Source of the DNA: Pseudomonas psychrophila
Lineage (GTDB): Bacteria; Pseudomonadota; Gammaproteobacteria; Pseudomonadales; Pseudomonadaceae
Reading direction: 5' to 3'
NCBI RefSeq assembly: GCF_001043005.1
Contig: NZ_JYKZ01000015.1
Location: forward strand, 1 to 64,000
DNA: 64,000 nt
Part shown: positions 1 to 10,257 of the stretch, in pieces
Layout of the letters: each line of letters begins with the position of its first letter
Position numbering within the stretch: position 1 is the stretch's first letter
Notes under the pieces: generated by a model
The model's database searches: none
Seen by the model: only the letters and a program-made list of their open reading frames with translations
What the model was told of the DNA's origin: nothing
Made by a program: the position numbers and the translations under genes

Positions 1-65
1 TGAAACGATGCATCGCCGATGGTAGTGTGGGGTTTCCCCATGTGAGAGTAGGTCATCGTCAAGAT
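1..65 (+). rRNA. rrf: 5S rRNA, 3' end (partial)
   Basis: The first bases match the conserved 3' third of gammaproteobacterial 5S rRNA, including GATGGTAGTGTGGGGTTTCC and GAGAGTAGG, and end with GTCATCGTCAAGAT as in Pseudomonas. The 5' part lies outside the window, so an rRNA operon ends here. The exact 3' end is an estimate. Confidence 0.95.
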
Positions 66-73
66 TAAATTCC

Positions 74-115
74 AAACCCCCTGTCTGCTAACGCAGACAG
101 GGGGTTTGTTTTTGT
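74..115 (+). terminator. Rho-independent terminator of the rRNA operon
   Basis: A perfect 15-bp stem (AAACCCCCTGTCTGC with its complement) around a 4-base loop is followed by a T-rich run (TTTGTTTTT). It lies directly behind the 5S gene. Confidence 0.9.
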
Positions 116-263
116 GGCGAGAAAAGTTGTGGCACGCGCACTTCTAATACATCGCTCGATACTCCCCAGTCCCACGCACTGTCTTTAAGCTTGCACTCCA
201 CCCATCTTGCCGAGCAATGTTAAGGTTCGCTTTTGGATCTTGCCTTCTCCTAAGGATGCCGTC

Positions 264-3200
264 ATGCCGGTTGCTACGCCCCTCAATGCGGGTTTTATGG
301 TGGTTCACGGTAACCGCCTTGATGAGTTACGTAGTCTGGTCGTCAGCTGGATGCGGCGCTATCCCCTGGCTCCCCTGGAGAATGAAATCGCTCTGGTGCA
401 GAGCAATGGCATCGCCCAATGGTTGAAGCTGGCCCTCGCCGAAGACGCTCAGGACGATGACCTTGGCGGCTGCGGTATTGCGGCAGCAGTGGACGTGCAG
501 TTGCCCGGCAGTTTTTTGTGGCAGCTCTATCGACTGGTATTAGGCAGCGAAGAAATCCCCGCCAAGTCCCTGCTCGATAAAGGCCCGCTGACCTGGCGTC
601 TGATGCGCCTGCTGCCAGCCCTCATCGATCAACCGCACTTCGAGCCGCTGCAGCGCTTCCTGACGCACGACACTGATTTGCGCAAACGCTATCAATTGTC
701 CGAGCGCCTGGCTGACCTGTTCGACCAATATCAGGTCTACCGTGCCGATTGGCTCGAAGACTGGGCCGCGGGCCGCCATCAACTGCGCAATGCTCGAGGC
801 GAAAGCCCGGCTTTGAGCCCGGCCAACTGCTGGCAAGCCGAACTGTGGCGTGCGCTACTGCTGGATGTAGGTGAGGAGGGCATGTCCCAGAGCCGAGCCG
901 GTGTTCACCAGCGCTTCATGGACAAAATCAGCAGCCTTGAGCAAGCCCCTCCCGGTTTACCTGCCCGAGTCATTGTCTTCGGTATCTCTTCATTGCCCGC
1001 CCAAGCGCTGGAAGCCCTGGCGGGGCTCGCCCGTTTCAGCCAAGTACTGTTGTGCGTGCACAACCCATGCCGCCATCATTGGTCTGACATCGTTGCCGAT
1101 AAAGATCTACTGCGCCATCAGTACAAACGCCAGGCCCGCAAGAGCGGAATGCCTACAGCACTTGATCTGGATACCTTGCATCAACACGCACACCCACTGC
1201 TTGCTGCGTGGGGCAAGCAGGGTCGCGACTACATTAACCTGCTCGACAGCTACGACGAGCCCAACAGCTACCGTGCCGCCTTTCGTGATGGCCGCATTGA
1301 CCTGTTCAGCGAAGTCGAACCACTCAACCTGCTCAACCAGCTGCAGGACGACATTCTTGAACTGCGCCCCCTGAACGAAACCCGCGAGTTATGGCCCGCT
1401 GTCGATTTGGAAAAGGACCGTTCAATCCGTTTCCACATTGCCCACAGTGCTCAGCGAGAAGTCGAGATTCTTCACGACCAGCTACTCGCAAGATTTAGCG
1501 AAAACCCACAATTGCAACCGCGGGATGTGATTGTGATGGTGCCGGATGTCGACAGCTATGCACCCCATATCCGCGCCGTATTCGGTCAGATTGACCGCGA
1601 TGATCGCCGCTTTATTCCTTACACCTTGGCTGACCAGGGCCAGCGTGGCCGAGACCCGTTGCTGATCGCCCTTGAGCATCTGCTCAAGTTGCCTGACAGC
1701 CGTTTCCCGGTCAGTGAAATCCTCGACTTGCTCGACGTCCCTTCACTGCGTGCTCGCTTCAACGTCCAGGAGCGCGACTTGCCAACCCTGCATCGCTGGA
1801 TCGAAGGTGCGGGTATTCGCTGGGGGTTGAACGCTGAGCAACGTGCAGGCCTGGGTTTGCCAGAGCAATTGGAGCAAAACAGTTGGCGATTTGGCCTGCG
1901 TCGCATGCTGCTCGGATATGCCGTGGGCAGCGGCGAAGCCTGCGATGGCATTGAGCCCTACGATGAAATTGGTGGCCTGGATGCCGTACTGATTGGTCCG
2001 CTTGTGGCCTTGCTCGATGCCCTTGAAATCGCCCATCAAGAACTCTCCCGACCTGCACTGCCGCAGCAATGGGGTGTGCGCCTTCAAGCGCTGGTACAAC
2101 TGTTTTTCCAGGCCGAAACCGAGCACGACGACTATCTGCTCGCCCAGCTTGAAGAGTTGCGTGAAACCTGGCTTGAAACCTGTGAGCTGGTTGGCTTGCA
2201 GGATGAGTTACCGCTGACGGTCGTACGTGAAGCCTGGCTCACCGGGCTTGACCAAGGAAAACTCTCACAGCGTTTCCTTGCCGGTGCAGTCAATTTCTGC
2301 ACCTTGATGCCGATGCGTGCCATTCCCTTCAAGTTAGTGTGTCTGTTGGGTATGAATGACGGCGACTACCCGCGTGCACAACCGCCGCTGGATTTCGATT
2401 TGATGGGCAGCGACTATCGCCCAGGTGACCGTTCCCGCCGCGAGGATGATCGATACCTGCTACTCGAAGCGCTGCTTTCCGCCCGCGATCAGCTCTATAT
2501 CAGCTGGGTAGGTCGCAGTATTCGCGACAACAGCGAGCGCCCGGCGTGTGTCCTGATCGGCCAACTGCGTGATCACCTGGCCAATGGCTGGCAACTGCAA
2601 GGGGGCGATGACCTGCTCGACGCCATGACCCAAGAGCATCCGTTGCAGCCCTTCAGCACCCGTTATTTCCACGAAGGTAACCCCAACCTGTTCAGTTATG
2701 CCCGCGAATGGCAGCGATTGCACGCGCCACAACCGCAACCGGTTCCGCCGGGTACGCTAGGAGCGCACGAGCAGGAGGAGCCACTAAATCTGACGCAGTT
2801 GCAGGACTTCTTGCGCAACCCTGTGCGTCACTTCTTTAGTCAGCGCTTGAAAGTATTCTTCGAAGCAGCCGAAGTGCCTTTGGCAGATGAAGAACCTTTC
2901 GTACTCGATGCGCTGCAACGCTACACCCTGAGCGACAGCTTGCTTGAAGCCGCACTGGCACAGCCCGACCAGCTTGAAAGCGCCTTGCATAACCGCGCTT
3001 TGCGTTTGCAAGGCAGCGGCCTGCTGCCCATGGCCGGGTTTGGCGAATGCCTGCAACAAGAACTGATCGAGCCATTACCGGATGTATTGCAACGTTATCA
3101 ACAGCTACTGGCCCTTTGGCCTACGCCGTTGAACAGCGCGCTACCCATCAGCTTTGAAGACCACGGTCTGATCCTTGAAGGCTGGCTCAGTAACCTGCAT

Positions 3201-3713
3201 CAACGCAGCGATAAAGGCCTACTGTCCATCACCACCATTCCTAACAGCATTGGTGCGATTAAAACCCGCAAATGGCATCGATTGACACGGCCGTGGGTAA
3301 ACCATCTGGCGGCGTGTGCCAGTGGTCTGGAGATGTCGACCGCACTGGTGGCCAGCGATGACACGTTGCTGCTCGACCCTCTGGATGCCAAACAGGCCCG
3401 CGATATTTTGGGTAACTTGCTGGTGGCCTGGAAAGTCGGCATGAGCCATCCGCTGCCCATTGCGGTGAAAACGGCCTTTGCCTGGCTGGCACAAACAGAC
3501 CCGGCCAAGGCCGATGCTGCGGCACAAAAAGCCTACGAAGGTGATGGCCAGACCAGTGACGGCGAACGCCGCGAAAGCGCGGCTCTGGCCAGACAGTTTC
3601 CTGATTACGCTGCCCTGATGGCCGCTGAAGAATTTGAAGAGTGGTGCGATGCCCTCTATCGACCCCTTTTTGATGCGCCTTGGCGTTCATTAAACAGCGA
3701 GGCTTCCCGCTAA
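264..3713 (+). CDS. recC: RecBCD exonuclease V subunit RecC (gamma)
   Basis: This is the Chi-recognising scaffold subunit of the RecBCD helicase-nuclease, which resects double-strand breaks and degrades foreign linear DNA in the cytoplasm. The 1149-residue length is normal for Pseudomonas RecC. The internal segment FKLVCLLGMNDGDYPR (about residue 680) is typical of the family's degenerate helicase core. I chose the ATG at 264 because AAGGA lies about 9 bases upstream; longer upstream reading uses only a TTG without a site. The stop overlaps the recB start by one base (TAATG), so the genes are translationally coupled. Gene order recC-recB-recD is usual in Pseudomonas. Confidence 0.96.
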   Translation: MPVATPLNAGFMVVHGNRLDELRSLVVSWMRRYPLAPLENEIALVQSNGIAQWLKLALAEDAQDDDLGGCGIAAAVDVQLPGSFLWQLYRLVLGSEEIPAKSLLDKGPLTWRLMRLLPALIDQPHFEPLQRFLTHDTDLRKRYQLSERLADLFDQYQVYRADWLEDWAAGRHQLRNARGESPALSPANCWQAELWRALLLDVGEEGMSQSRAGVHQRFMDKISSLEQAPPGLPARVIVFGISSLPAQALEALAGLARFSQVLLCVHNPCRHHWSDIVADKDLLRHQYKRQARKSGMPTALDLDTLHQHAHPLLAAWGKQGRDYINLLDSYDEPNSYRAAFRDGRIDLFSEVEPLNLLNQLQDDILELRPLNETRELWPAVDLEKDRSIRFHIAHSAQREVEILHDQLLARFSENPQLQPRDVIVMVPDVDSYAPHIRAVFGQIDRDDRRFIPYTLADQGQRGRDPLLIALEHLLKLPDSRFPVSEILDLLDVPSLRARFNVQERDLPTLHRWIEGAGIRWGLNAEQRAGLGLPEQLEQNSWRFGLRRMLLGYAVGSGEACDGIEPYDEIGGLDAVLIGPLVALLDALEIAHQELSRPALPQQWGVRLQALVQLFFQAETEHDDYLLAQLEELRETWLETCELVGLQDELPLTVVREAWLTGLDQGKLSQRFLAGAVNFCTLMPMRAIPFKLVCLLGMNDGDYPRAQPPLDFDLMGSDYRPGDRSRREDDRYLLLEALLSARDQLYISWVGRSIRDNSERPACVLIGQLRDHLANGWQLQGGDDLLDAMTQEHPLQPFSTRYFHEGNPNLFSYAREWQRLHAPQPQPVPPGTLGAHEQEEPLNLTQLQDFLRNPVRHFFSQRLKVFFEAAEVPLADEEPFVLDALQRYTLSDSLLEAALAQPDQLESALHNRALRLQGSGLLPMAGFGECLQQELIEPLPDVLQRYQQLLALWPTPLNSALPISFEDHGLILEGWLSNLHQRSDKGLLSITTIPNSIGAIKTRKWHRLTRPWVNHLAACASGLEMSTALVASDDTLLLDPLDAKQARDILGNLLVAWKVGMSHPLPIAVKTAFAWLAQTDPAKADAAAQKAYEGDGQTSDGERRESAALARQFPDYAALMAAEEFEEWCDALYRPLFDAPWRSLNSEASR

Positions 3714-6700
3714 TGAGCGAGCAAACATTACCGCTGGCCTTGGCCTTCCCCCTACGTGGCAGCCAACTGATCGAAGCCAGCGCCGGCACCGGCAAAACCT
3801 TTACCATCTCGGCGCTCTACCTGCGGCTGATTCTGGGTCATGGCAGCGAAGCATCTGGCTTTGGGCGTGAACTGTTACCGCCGCAAATTCTCGTCGTGAC
3901 TTTCACCGATGCTGCCACCAAAGAGCTGCGCGATCGTATTCGTACCCGGCTGGCAGATGCTGCCCGGTTCTTTCGTGGCGAGATCGAAGCCCCGGATGCT
4001 CTTGTCGAGCAATTGCGTGAACAGTTTGCTCCCGAGCAGTGGGCCGCTTGCGCGGGACGCCTCGACATCGCAGCCCAGTGGATGGACGAGGCTGCCGTAT
4101 CGACCATTCACAGTTGGTGTCAGCGCATGTTGCGCGAGCATGCCTTCGACAGCGGCAGCCTGTTTACCCAGACCCTGGAAACCGACCACAGCGACTTGCT
4201 GGGCGAAGTGCTGCGCGATTACTGGCGGCTGTTTTGCTACCCCATGCAGGGCGATGCGCTGAACTGGGTGCGCGCCAACTGGAGTGGCCCCGCCGCCTTG
4301 TTACCGCGTGTGCGTGCACTGTTTGGCAGCTCACGTCAGCCAGCCAAAGAGCAGCAGACTCCGGCGCAAATGATTGAAGCCTGTTTGCAAGAGCGTCGCC
4401 AGGCCTTGGCCCAGCTCAAAACGCCCTGGTTGCTGTGGGCACAAGAACTACGGGATATCTGCCTGCAAGCCGTGGCGAGCAAAACCGTCGACGGTCGCAA
4501 AATGCAGGCCCGTTATTTCGAACCCTGGTTTGAAAAACTCAGCACCTGGGCTGCTGACGACACTCAGGAGCAACTCGACCTTGGCACCGGCTTCACGCGT
4601 CTGACCCCCGATGGCATGGCCGAAGCCTGGAAGGGCGCCCCCCCGCAGCACCCGGGGCTGGACGCCATGCAGGGCCTTAAGGCTGCGCTCGATGCCTTGC
4701 CCACTCCAGACGCCGCGGTTCTGCAACATGCGGCGAACTGGGTCAGCGTGCGCTTTGAAGAGGAAAAACGCCGCCGTGCCGAGATGGGCTTCGACGACAT
4801 GCTGCTGCGCCTTGACGCTGCATTGCAGGCCGAAGGCGGCGAGCGCCTGGCGACCTTGATTCGCGAACAGTTTCCGGTGGCTTTGATCGACGAATTTCAA
4901 GACACCGATCCCGTGCAGTACCGTATCTTCGAGACTATCTACCGGATTGAAGACAACAGCCCCGACACGGGTCTGTTCCTGATTGGCGACCCTAAACAGG
5001 CGATCTATGCCTTTCGCGGGGCCGATATCTACACCTACCTGCGCGCACGTCACGCCACCAGTGGACGTTTACATACGCTGGACACCAACTTCCGTTCCAG
5101 CCACGCAATGGTCAAGGCGGTAAACCACGTCTTTGAGCGGGCCGAGCAACGCGATACCGGGCGAGGCGCCTTTTTATTCCGCGAAGGTTCTGAAAATCCT
5201 GTGCCTTTTGTGTCGGTCAAATCTCAAGGACGTAAAGAAGTCCTACAGCTTGATGGCAAGCCGATTACGGCATTAACCCTCTGGCAATTGCCTTCCGAGC
5301 AGCCCGTGTCGGGCGTCATCTATCGTCAGCAACTGGCGGCAGTCTGTGCCAGCCAGATTGTTGAGCTGCTCAATGGCGGTCAACAAGGCCGCTGCGGTTT
5401 CGCCAAAGACGGCGAAATCGTGCGCGGCGTGTTGCCTGCGGATATCGCCATTTTGGTACGTGACGGTAAGGAAGCGCAGTCGGTCAGGCGAGAGTTATCG
5501 ATCCGTGGTGTACGCAGCGTTTACCTGTCGGATAAGGATTCGGTCTACGCGGCGCAGGAAGCACACGATGTACTGGCCTGGCTCAAGGCTTGCGCCGAAC
5601 CGGACGTAGAGCGTCCGCTGCGTGCTGCGCTGGCCTGCATCACCCTGGACCTGCCGCTGATTGAACTGGAGCGTCTGAACCAGGACGAATTGGCCTGGGA
5701 AAAACGTGTGATGCAGTTCCGGGGCTACCGTGAAATCTGGCGCAAGCAAGGGGTGCTCGCCATGTTGCGCCGCATGCTGCATGACTTCGAACTGCCCCAG
5801 GCCCTGATCGCCCGCCCCGATGGCGAGCGCGTGCTGACCAACGTGCTGCACCTGTCCGAACTGCTGCAACAGGCTGCAGCCGAACTGGATGGCGAGCAGG
5901 CGTTGATCCGCCATCTGGCCGAGCATCTGGCATTGTCAGGGCAGGCGGGCGAAGAGCAAATCTTGCGCCTTGAAAGTGACGAGCAACTGGTCAAAGTAGT
6001 GACCATCCACAAGTCCAAGGGACTGGAATACCCATTGGTGTTCTTGCCGTTCATCTGTTCAACAAAACCCGTGGATGGCAGCCGTTTACCGCTGCATTAC
6101 CACGACGCTGCGGGCAATGCCCACGTAAGCCTGACGCCGACGCCAGAGCTGATCGCCCAAGCGGATGACGAGCGTCTGGCCGAAGACTTGCGTCTGCTCT
6201 ACGTGGCCCTGACCCGCGCTCAGCATGCTTGCTGGTTGGGAGTTGCCGACCTCAAGCGCGGTAACAACAATCGTTCGATCCTGCACCTTTCAGCCTTGGG
6301 GTATTTGTTGGGCGGCGGAGCCACGCTGGCCGAATCGGTCGGGTTACAGAGCTGGCTGGCAGAGGCTCAGCAAGACTGCGCCGCCATACAGTTTGAGCCG
6401 GTACCAGCCGCTTGCGAGGCGCACTTTTACCCACCGCTTAACCAGGCCACCCTGCTTGAGCCCCGGATTCCGACGCGCCGGGCTGCAGAAAACTGGTGGA
6501 TCGCTTCCTACAGCGCATTGCGTATTGGTGACAGCCTCAGCCCTGCCGAGGCTCCCGAGAGCGCACTGGCGCAAAAGCTCTCGGACGACGAGCGACTCGA
6601 TCCTGATGCACCCCGCGAAGTGTTACTCAGTGGTGGCGATATACACCGCTTCCCACGTGGGCCCAATCCCGGGACTTTCCTGCACGGCTTGCTTGAGTGG

Positions 6701-7402
6701 GCGGGCAGCGAGGGCTTCAAGGCAACACCCGAAGCAATCAGCGACGCTGTGGCGCGACGCTGCAACCGGCGTGGCTGGCAAGGCTGGATCGAGACCCTGA
6801 GCGACTGGCTGCAGCATCTGCAGGACGAACCGTTGCGTCTGAATAATGGCCAGCCGGCGGTCGTACTGAGTGAACTTGGCCAGTACCAGATCGAAATGGA
6901 GTTCTGGTTTGCCAGCCACAAAGTCGATGTGGTGCAACTGGACACACTGGTACGTCAGCACACCCATGGCGGCGCGCCGCGTGCCGGAGCCGAGCCGAGC
7001 CTGCTCAATGGCATGTTCAAGGGTTTTATCGACCTGACTTTCGAACACCAGGGTCGCTATTACGTGGCGGACTACAAATCCAACTGGCTGGGCGTTGACG
7101 ATTCGGCCTACACCGAGCAAGCGATGACTGCCGCGATTCTGGATCATCGCTACGACCTGCAGTACGTCTTGTACTTGCTGGCCTTGCATCGTCAGCTCAA
7201 GGCGCGATTGCCCGACTATGACTACGACCAACACATGGGCGGTGCGCTGTATCTGTTTTTGCGTGGCACCCGTTCTCAGGGGCAGGGCGTGTACTTCACC
7301 CGGCCCCCCCGACTATTGATCGAAAGTCTGGACCTGATGTTCCAGGGCAAACCTTTACCGAAAACAGCTGAACCGGCGTGGGAACAGGGAGTGTTGTTAT
7401 GA
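3713..7402 (+). CDS. recB: RecBCD exonuclease V subunit RecB (beta), helicase-nuclease
   Basis: RecB is the 3'-5' SF1A helicase and sole nuclease of RecBCD and loads RecA after Chi. The 1229 residues show Walker A ASAGTGKT at residues 22-29, Walker B DEFQDTDPVQ near 392, motif VI-like LLYVALTRAQ near 827, and a C-terminal PD-(D/E)XK nuclease with GFIDLTF followed by YVADYKSNWLG near 1116, which carries the catalytic D and K. It starts on the last base of the recC stop codon and its own stop overlaps recD by four bases (ATGA). Nothing appears broken. Confidence 0.97.
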   Translation: MSEQTLPLALAFPLRGSQLIEASAGTGKTFTISALYLRLILGHGSEASGFGRELLPPQILVVTFTDAATKELRDRIRTRLADAARFFRGEIEAPDALVEQLREQFAPEQWAACAGRLDIAAQWMDEAAVSTIHSWCQRMLREHAFDSGSLFTQTLETDHSDLLGEVLRDYWRLFCYPMQGDALNWVRANWSGPAALLPRVRALFGSSRQPAKEQQTPAQMIEACLQERRQALAQLKTPWLLWAQELRDICLQAVASKTVDGRKMQARYFEPWFEKLSTWAADDTQEQLDLGTGFTRLTPDGMAEAWKGAPPQHPGLDAMQGLKAALDALPTPDAAVLQHAANWVSVRFEEEKRRRAEMGFDDMLLRLDAALQAEGGERLATLIREQFPVALIDEFQDTDPVQYRIFETIYRIEDNSPDTGLFLIGDPKQAIYAFRGADIYTYLRARHATSGRLHTLDTNFRSSHAMVKAVNHVFERAEQRDTGRGAFLFREGSENPVPFVSVKSQGRKEVLQLDGKPITALTLWQLPSEQPVSGVIYRQQLAAVCASQIVELLNGGQQGRCGFAKDGEIVRGVLPADIAILVRDGKEAQSVRRELSIRGVRSVYLSDKDSVYAAQEAHDVLAWLKACAEPDVERPLRAALACITLDLPLIELERLNQDELAWEKRVMQFRGYREIWRKQGVLAMLRRMLHDFELPQALIARPDGERVLTNVLHLSELLQQAAAELDGEQALIRHLAEHLALSGQAGEEQILRLESDEQLVKVVTIHKSKGLEYPLVFLPFICSTKPVDGSRLPLHYHDAAGNAHVSLTPTPELIAQADDERLAEDLRLLYVALTRAQHACWLGVADLKRGNNNRSILHLSALGYLLGGGATLAESVGLQSWLAEAQQDCAAIQFEPVPAACEAHFYPPLNQATLLEPRIPTRRAAENWWIASYSALRIGDSLSPAEAPESALAQKLSDDERLDPDAPREVLLSGGDIHRFPRGPNPGTFLHGLLEWAGSEGFKATPEAISDAVARRCNRRGWQGWIETLSDWLQHLQDEPLRLNNGQPAVVLSELGQYQIEMEFWFASHKVDVVQLDTLVRQHTHGGAPRAGAEPSLLNGMFKGFIDLTFEHQGRYYVADYKSNWLGVDDSAYTEQAMTAAILDHRYDLQYVLYLLALHRQLKARLPDYDYDQHMGGALYLFLRGTRSQGQGVYFTRPPRLLIESLDLMFQGKPLPKTAEPAWEQGVLL

Positions 7403-9483
7403 GTCGTTCGTTTGCTGAACTGTTGCCTACGCCGTTGACGGCTGAAAGCCTTGCCCTCCTGCAACCGTTGAGCCGTGCTGAAGATCTGCTGCTGTTGCTG
7501 GAACGCTGGGTCGAGCGCGGCTGGCTGCGCGCACTGGATAAAGCCTTCGTCGCTTTCCTGCATGAGCGCGACCCTCAAGGTGACCCTCTGGTGTTGTTGG
7601 CGGCAGCCTTGACCAGCCATCAGTTGGGCCACGGCCATGTCTGTCTTGATTTGTTCGAGACGCTGAAGGAGCCCGACTTTGCACTCTCCTTACCACCCGA
7701 AGGCGATGTGCAAACCGGCGCCATGCTGCTGCCCTCGCAGTTGCTTGAGGCGTTGGGAGGTGACGCGTGGTGCAGGGCCCTGCAAGCCAGCCCGTTGGTT
7801 GAGCACGCGGGCCAGCCGTCGGCAGATGCGGCCAGTCGGCCATTGGTGCTGAGTGAGCGCCGGCTGTATTTACGCCGCTATTGGGCCTATGAGCGCCGGA
7901 TCGATAGCGCCTTGCGCCAACGTCTGACACAGGTTGAAGCTACGCCTGATGATTTGCCTGCACGGTTGAACGGCTTATTCGGTAGCCCGGCACAGAATGT
8001 TCCGATTGACTGGCAAAAATTGGCCTGCGCTCTGGCCACACGAGGCGCTTTCAGCATTGTTACGGGGGGGCCAGGTACCGGCAAAACCACCACGGTGGTG
8101 CGCTTGCTGGCCTTGCTTCAAGCCCCGGCGGTCGAAGCGGGGGCGCCCTTGCGCATTCGCCTTGCCGCACCGACCGGTAAAGCGGCCGCGCGCCTGACCG
8201 AGTCAATCAGCCTGCAAGTCAAATCCCTGGAAGTGGACGACAAGGTTCGGCAAAAAATCCCCAGTGACGTGACCACCGTCCACCGTTTGCTCGGCAGTCG
8301 CCCCGGCACACGCCACTTCCGTCATCACGCGGGCAATCGCCTGCCGCTGGACGTGCTGGTGGTCGACGAAGCGTCAATGATCGATCTCGAAATGATGGCC
8401 AACTTGCTCGATGCATTACCCGCTCATGCGCGGCTGGTGCTGTTGGGCGATAAGGACCAATTGGCGTCGGTTGAAGCCGGCGCGGTACTGGGCGATTTGT
8501 GCCGCGATGCCGAGGCGGGCTGGTACACCCCGCAAACCCGTGCCTGGCTTGAGCAGGTCAGCGGCGAGAACCTGGGTAACAGTGACTTGCAACAAGATCT
8601 GGAGGGTTCGCATCCACTGGCCCAGCAAGTGGTCATGCTGCGTCACTCGCGCCGTTTTGGTGAAGGCAGCGGCATTGGTCAGCTGTCGCGGCTGGTCAAC
8701 CAGCAACTGCCCCGCGAAGCACGGGCCTTGCTGGCGGCAGGTAGCCATGCCGATCTTTTTGCATTACCCCTCAAGGGCGAGCAAGACCGTGGCTTTGAGC
8801 GTCTGGCACTGGAAGGGCGCGGTACTGAAGCCAAAGGCTATCGGCATTACCTTGAGGTACTGCGTGAGCAGCGCCCTCCTGCCGAGACCGGTCTTGAGGA
8901 CCCTTGTTGGGCACTATGGGCAGGTAATGTGTTGCACGCGTTCGAGGCCTTTCAAGTGCTCTGCGCAGTGCGCAAGGGCCCCTGGGGTGTCGAAGGCTTG
9001 AATGAGCGCATCACCCGCGCCCTGTTTGCCCGCAAGCTGATCGACAGTGACCAGCACTGGTACGAAGGCCGTCCGGTGTTGATGACCCGCAACGATTACG
9101 GCCTTGGCCTGATGAACGGCGATATCGGTATCGCCCTCAAGCTCCCTGAACGTGATGGCCAGACCCCGCGTCATGTACTGCGAGTGGCTTTCGCCCGTAA
9201 CGACGGGCAGGGCGGAATTCGCTTTGTACTGCCAAGTCGACTCAATGATGTTGAAACGGTCTATGCCATGACCGTGCATAAATCCCAAGGTTCGGAGTTC
9301 TCCCACACCGCGCTGGTGCTCCCCGAGGCGCTCAACCCGGTACTGACCAAAGAGCTGATCTACACCGGTATTACCCGGGCCAAAAACTGGTTCAGCCTGG
9401 TCGAGCCGCGCACCGGCGTCTTCGAAGAGGCTGTGCAGCGCAAGGTCAAACGGCTGAGCGGATTGATGCTGGGGCTGGGGTAA
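7399..9483 (+). CDS. recD: RecBCD exonuclease V subunit RecD (alpha), helicase
   Basis: RecD is the 5'-3' SF1B motor of RecBCD. The protein has 694 residues, with Walker A GGPGTGKT near residue 222, Walker B VVDEASMID near 321, and the late helicase motif TVHKSQGSEF near 624. The ATG at 7399 sits inside the recB stop (ATGA), so it is the third gene of a coupled recCBD operon. No terminator hairpin with a T-run is seen behind it; a degenerate REPIN follows. Confidence 0.96.
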   Translation: MSRSFAELLPTPLTAESLALLQPLSRAEDLLLLLERWVERGWLRALDKAFVAFLHERDPQGDPLVLLAAALTSHQLGHGHVCLDLFETLKEPDFALSLPPEGDVQTGAMLLPSQLLEALGGDAWCRALQASPLVEHAGQPSADAASRPLVLSERRLYLRRYWAYERRIDSALRQRLTQVEATPDDLPARLNGLFGSPAQNVPIDWQKLACALATRGAFSIVTGGPGTGKTTTVVRLLALLQAPAVEAGAPLRIRLAAPTGKAAARLTESISLQVKSLEVDDKVRQKIPSDVTTVHRLLGSRPGTRHFRHHAGNRLPLDVLVVDEASMIDLEMMANLLDALPAHARLVLLGDKDQLASVEAGAVLGDLCRDAEAGWYTPQTRAWLEQVSGENLGNSDLQQDLEGSHPLAQQVVMLRHSRRFGEGSGIGQLSRLVNQQLPREARALLAAGSHADLFALPLKGEQDRGFERLALEGRGTEAKGYRHYLEVLREQRPPAETGLEDPCWALWAGNVLHAFEAFQVLCAVRKGPWGVEGLNERITRALFARKLIDSDQHWYEGRPVLMTRNDYGLGLMNGDIGIALKLPERDGQTPRHVLRVAFARNDGQGGIRFVLPSRLNDVETVYAMTVHKSQGSEFSHTALVLPEALNPVLTKELIYTGITRAKNWFSLVEPRTGVFEEAVQRKVKRLSGLMLGLG

Positions 9484-9488
9484 AACCG

Positions 9489-9570
9489 GTGAGAGCGGAC
9501 TTGCTCGCAAAGGAACTACAGCGGTGCGTCAGGAAAGCTGGGCTGCTGGATTGCGAGTAAGCCCGCTCAC
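9489..9570. repeat. Degenerate REPIN (family A)
   Basis: Two inverted arms (GTGAGAGCGGACTTGCTCGCAA and TTGCGAGTAAGCCCGCTCAC) face each other about 40 bases apart. They are diverged copies of the REP arm found intact elsewhere in the window. Confidence 0.75.
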
Positions 9571-9601
9571 GCAGGGAAATAGCGTTTACAACAGCACTTA
9601 A

Positions 9602-9617
9602 TGTGACCTGTATCACA
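9602..9617 (+). promoter_or_regulatory. CRP/Vfr-type binding site before yfiR
   Basis: The sequence is TGTGA-CCTGTA-TCACA, a perfect match to both half-sites of the CRP/Vfr consensus. A possible extended -10 (TGTGCTATCGT, TATCGT at 9636-9641) lies downstream and would put the palindrome centre near -40, a class II activation position. The promoter elements themselves are inferred. Confidence 0.65.
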
Positions 9618-9681
9618 GTCAATTTACCCGCTGTGCTATCGTTACGACATTATTCCTACAAAGATTACAGAGAAATCCTGC

Positions 9682-10257
9682 ATGGACGTGGCTGTCTCAT
9701 CGACAGAACAGTACTTTGGATGGCGGTTTCGGCTGCTTTCACTTTGTCTGTTGCTGCTGAGCACTCCTTGCCTGGCTGAACCTGAAGTGCCAATCAATCT
9801 GGCTGATCAGCGTGCCAAGGCGGTGACCCAAGTGGTCCTTGGCATCCTCAGTTATGCACGCTGGCCCACTGAGCCGGCGCAACTGCAGTTGTGCGTAATC
9901 GGCCCCACCGAATACACCGATGACCTGCTCAAGGGCGCGACGCAGTCCAGTGGCCGGCCGGTGCAGGTGCGGCGTGTGCTGGCCAGTGACCCGGGCATTG
10001 CGAGTGACTGCAATGCCGTTTACTTGGGCAAGCTGAGCGCTGACGAACGCAGCGGTCTATTCACCAGCCTCAATACCAAAGCCGTGCTGAGCATCAGCGA
10101 AGACCGTGATCAATGCACCGTCGGCAGTCTTTTTTGCCTGCACGTACGCGATGAGCAGGTGTCGTTTGAGGTCAATCTCGACTCCGTTGCCCGCAGCGGC
10201 GTGCGCATTCATCCCAGTGTGTTGCAGCTGTCGCGCCGCCGGGCGGCACAACCATGA
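9682..10257 (+). CDS. yfiR: YfiR-family periplasmic repressor of the diguanylate cyclase YfiN
   Basis: YfiR (DUF4154) is a periplasmic, redox-sensitive inhibitor that binds the periplasmic PAS-like part of YfiN and keeps cyclic-di-GMP synthesis off. The 191 residues begin with a hydrophobic signal segment (LLSLCLLLLSTPCLA, roughly residues 18-32). The mature part has four cysteines (in CVIG, DCNAV, QCTVG and FCLH), the number used for disulfides in characterised YfiR. The stop overlaps the yfiN start by four bases. A CRP/Vfr-type palindrome lies about 65 bases upstream. I identify it by length, cysteine pattern and operon context. Confidence 0.88.
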   Translation: MDVAVSSTEQYFGWRFRLLSLCLLLLSTPCLAEPEVPINLADQRAKAVTQVVLGILSYARWPTEPAQLQLCVIGPTEYTDDLLKGATQSSGRPVQVRRVLASDPGIASDCNAVYLGKLSADERSGLFTSLNTKAVLSISEDRDQCTVGSLFCLHVRDEQVSFEVNLDSVARSGVRIHPSVLQLSRRRAAQP

